A stretch of 6,285 nt of DNA. It comes from CAYWBI01 sp964456445. Lineage in GTDB: Bacteria > Calditrichota > Calditrichia > Calditrichales > J004. Below the pieces are notes generated by a model. It saw only the letters and a program-made list of their open reading frames with translations, made no database searches and had not been told where the DNA came from. Positions 6,071-6,285 of this stretch are shown piece by piece. Each line of letters begins with the position of its first letter. Position 1 is the stretch's first letter. The DNA is taken from contig CAYWBI010000208.1 in NCBI GenBank assembly GCA_964456445.1, forward strand, positions 1-6,285, read 5' to 3'. A program made the translations under genes and the position numbers.

Positions 6071-6129
6071 GGTTAGTCAGAGAGGGCACTCTACCCCTGA
6101 GCTCAGCTGCCTTCATGCCAAAAAACAAT

Positions 6130-6285
6130 ACGGGGTTCCAAATTATCCATTTTTTATTAAACAATCCTGTTATGCTCTTTTATGAATATTCTTTCTATTT
6201 AAAAATTTACCCACAAGAAACCCAGTAGAGCCTAGTATTTCGATTCATTAAAACATTTACAATTAAGCAATTTCGAGGTCAAACT
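6130..6285. other. AT-rich end of window, no gene seen
   Basis: I find no credible coding frame, RNA gene or strong structure here. A short open frame running through 6034-6228 begins inside the palindrome cluster and shows no protein-like character. This may be the upstream region of a gene beyond the window. Confidence 0.4.

Larger units (their letters stand above)
5949..6106. repeat. REP/BIME- or MITE-like palindrome cluster
   Basis: About 160 bases packed with GC-rich inverted repeats inside an AT-rich spacer. In order: a perfect 8-bp hairpin with TTTA loop (5949-5968); a short hairpin GGGC-TTTA-GCCC (5993-6004) whose arm also pairs perfectly over 12 bp with 6017-6028; an outer 5-bp pairing CGAAC/GTTCG (5974-5978 with 6041-6045); a hairpin CCGCCC-TTAA-GGACGG with one mismatch (6055-6070); GGGGTTAG with CTACCCC, one bulge (6069-6076 with 6091-6097); and a perfect palindrome CTGAGCTCAG (6097-6106). 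This density is typical of repetitive extragenic palindromes mobilised by RAYT (TnpA-REP) enzymes or of non-autonomous MITEs. Multiplicity in the genome cannot be seen from one copy. No transposase gene is in the window. Confidence 0.65.
5927..6129. repeat. Possible flanking inverted repeats of the palindrome cluster
   Basis: ATTGTTTTTT (5927-5936) is the exact reverse complement of AAAAAACAAT (6120-6129). The pair brackets the palindrome cluster and could be the termini of a MITE-like element of about 200 bp. The arms are low-complexity and I found no clear target-site duplication outside them, so coincidence is quite possible. Confidence 0.25.

Noticed and set aside
5949..6106. CRISPR array
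   Set aside because: The palindromes differ in sequence and spacing, and there are no regularly repeated direct repeats with unique spacers.
6040..6112. Intact tRNA gene on the minus strand
   Set aside because: Only a D-arm-like stretch is present. The anticodon stem does not close, and there is no T-arm or pairing acceptor stem.
6034..6228. Plus-strand open frame of 64 codons at the right end
   Set aside because: It starts inside the palindrome cluster, its first half is translated repeat sequence, and it has no convincing ribosome site or domain.

Overview
The window reads as a piece of chromosome from a Gram-negative bacterium of the wider Bacteroidota/FCB assemblage (Calditrichota-, Ignavibacteria- or KSB1-like lineages fit well). 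The main reason is the C-terminus of the largest protein: a YPNPFNP-type tail of the kind that sends cargo through the type IX secretion system (T9SS) in those groups. A lipobox lipoprotein and moderate GC content with AT-rich spacers agree with this. The exact phylum is an inference.

Layout. Positions 21-4779 hold a two-gene minus-strand unit. A small lipoprotein gene (4333-4779) comes first, followed after 13 bp by a gene for a 1432-residue secreted protein (21-4319). That protein has a signal/anchor sequence, a coiled coil, eleven Asp-box (BNR) motifs forming sortilin/VPS10-like beta-propeller(s), a domain of about 210 residues inserted into the propeller, a beta-rich stalk and a T9SS sorting tail. 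Positions 4780-5159 are an AT-rich divergent spacer. It contains a plausible sigma70-type promoter for the minus-strand unit, overlapped by an operator-like direct repeat, and a small hairpin in the predicted leader. Positions 5160-5726 encode, on the plus strand, a membrane-anchored DUF192 protein.

Positions 5727-6285 are non-coding as far as I can see. They carry the most unusual structure here: a dense cluster of GC-rich palindromes (about 5949-6106) resembling a REP/BIME- or MITE-type repeat. Two hairpins in it keep a TTTA loop while exchanging the loop-closing base pair. Its right end resembles the 5' half of a tRNA on the minus strand.

How the genes work together. The lipoprotein and the giant propeller protein are probably co-transcribed and both go to the cell envelope or surface. 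The lipoprotein may support or be displayed with the propeller protein, but nothing in the sequence proves contact. The DUF192 gene is transcribed divergently and need not be functionally linked. No defence system, CRISPR array, rRNA, intact tRNA or transposase gene is visible.
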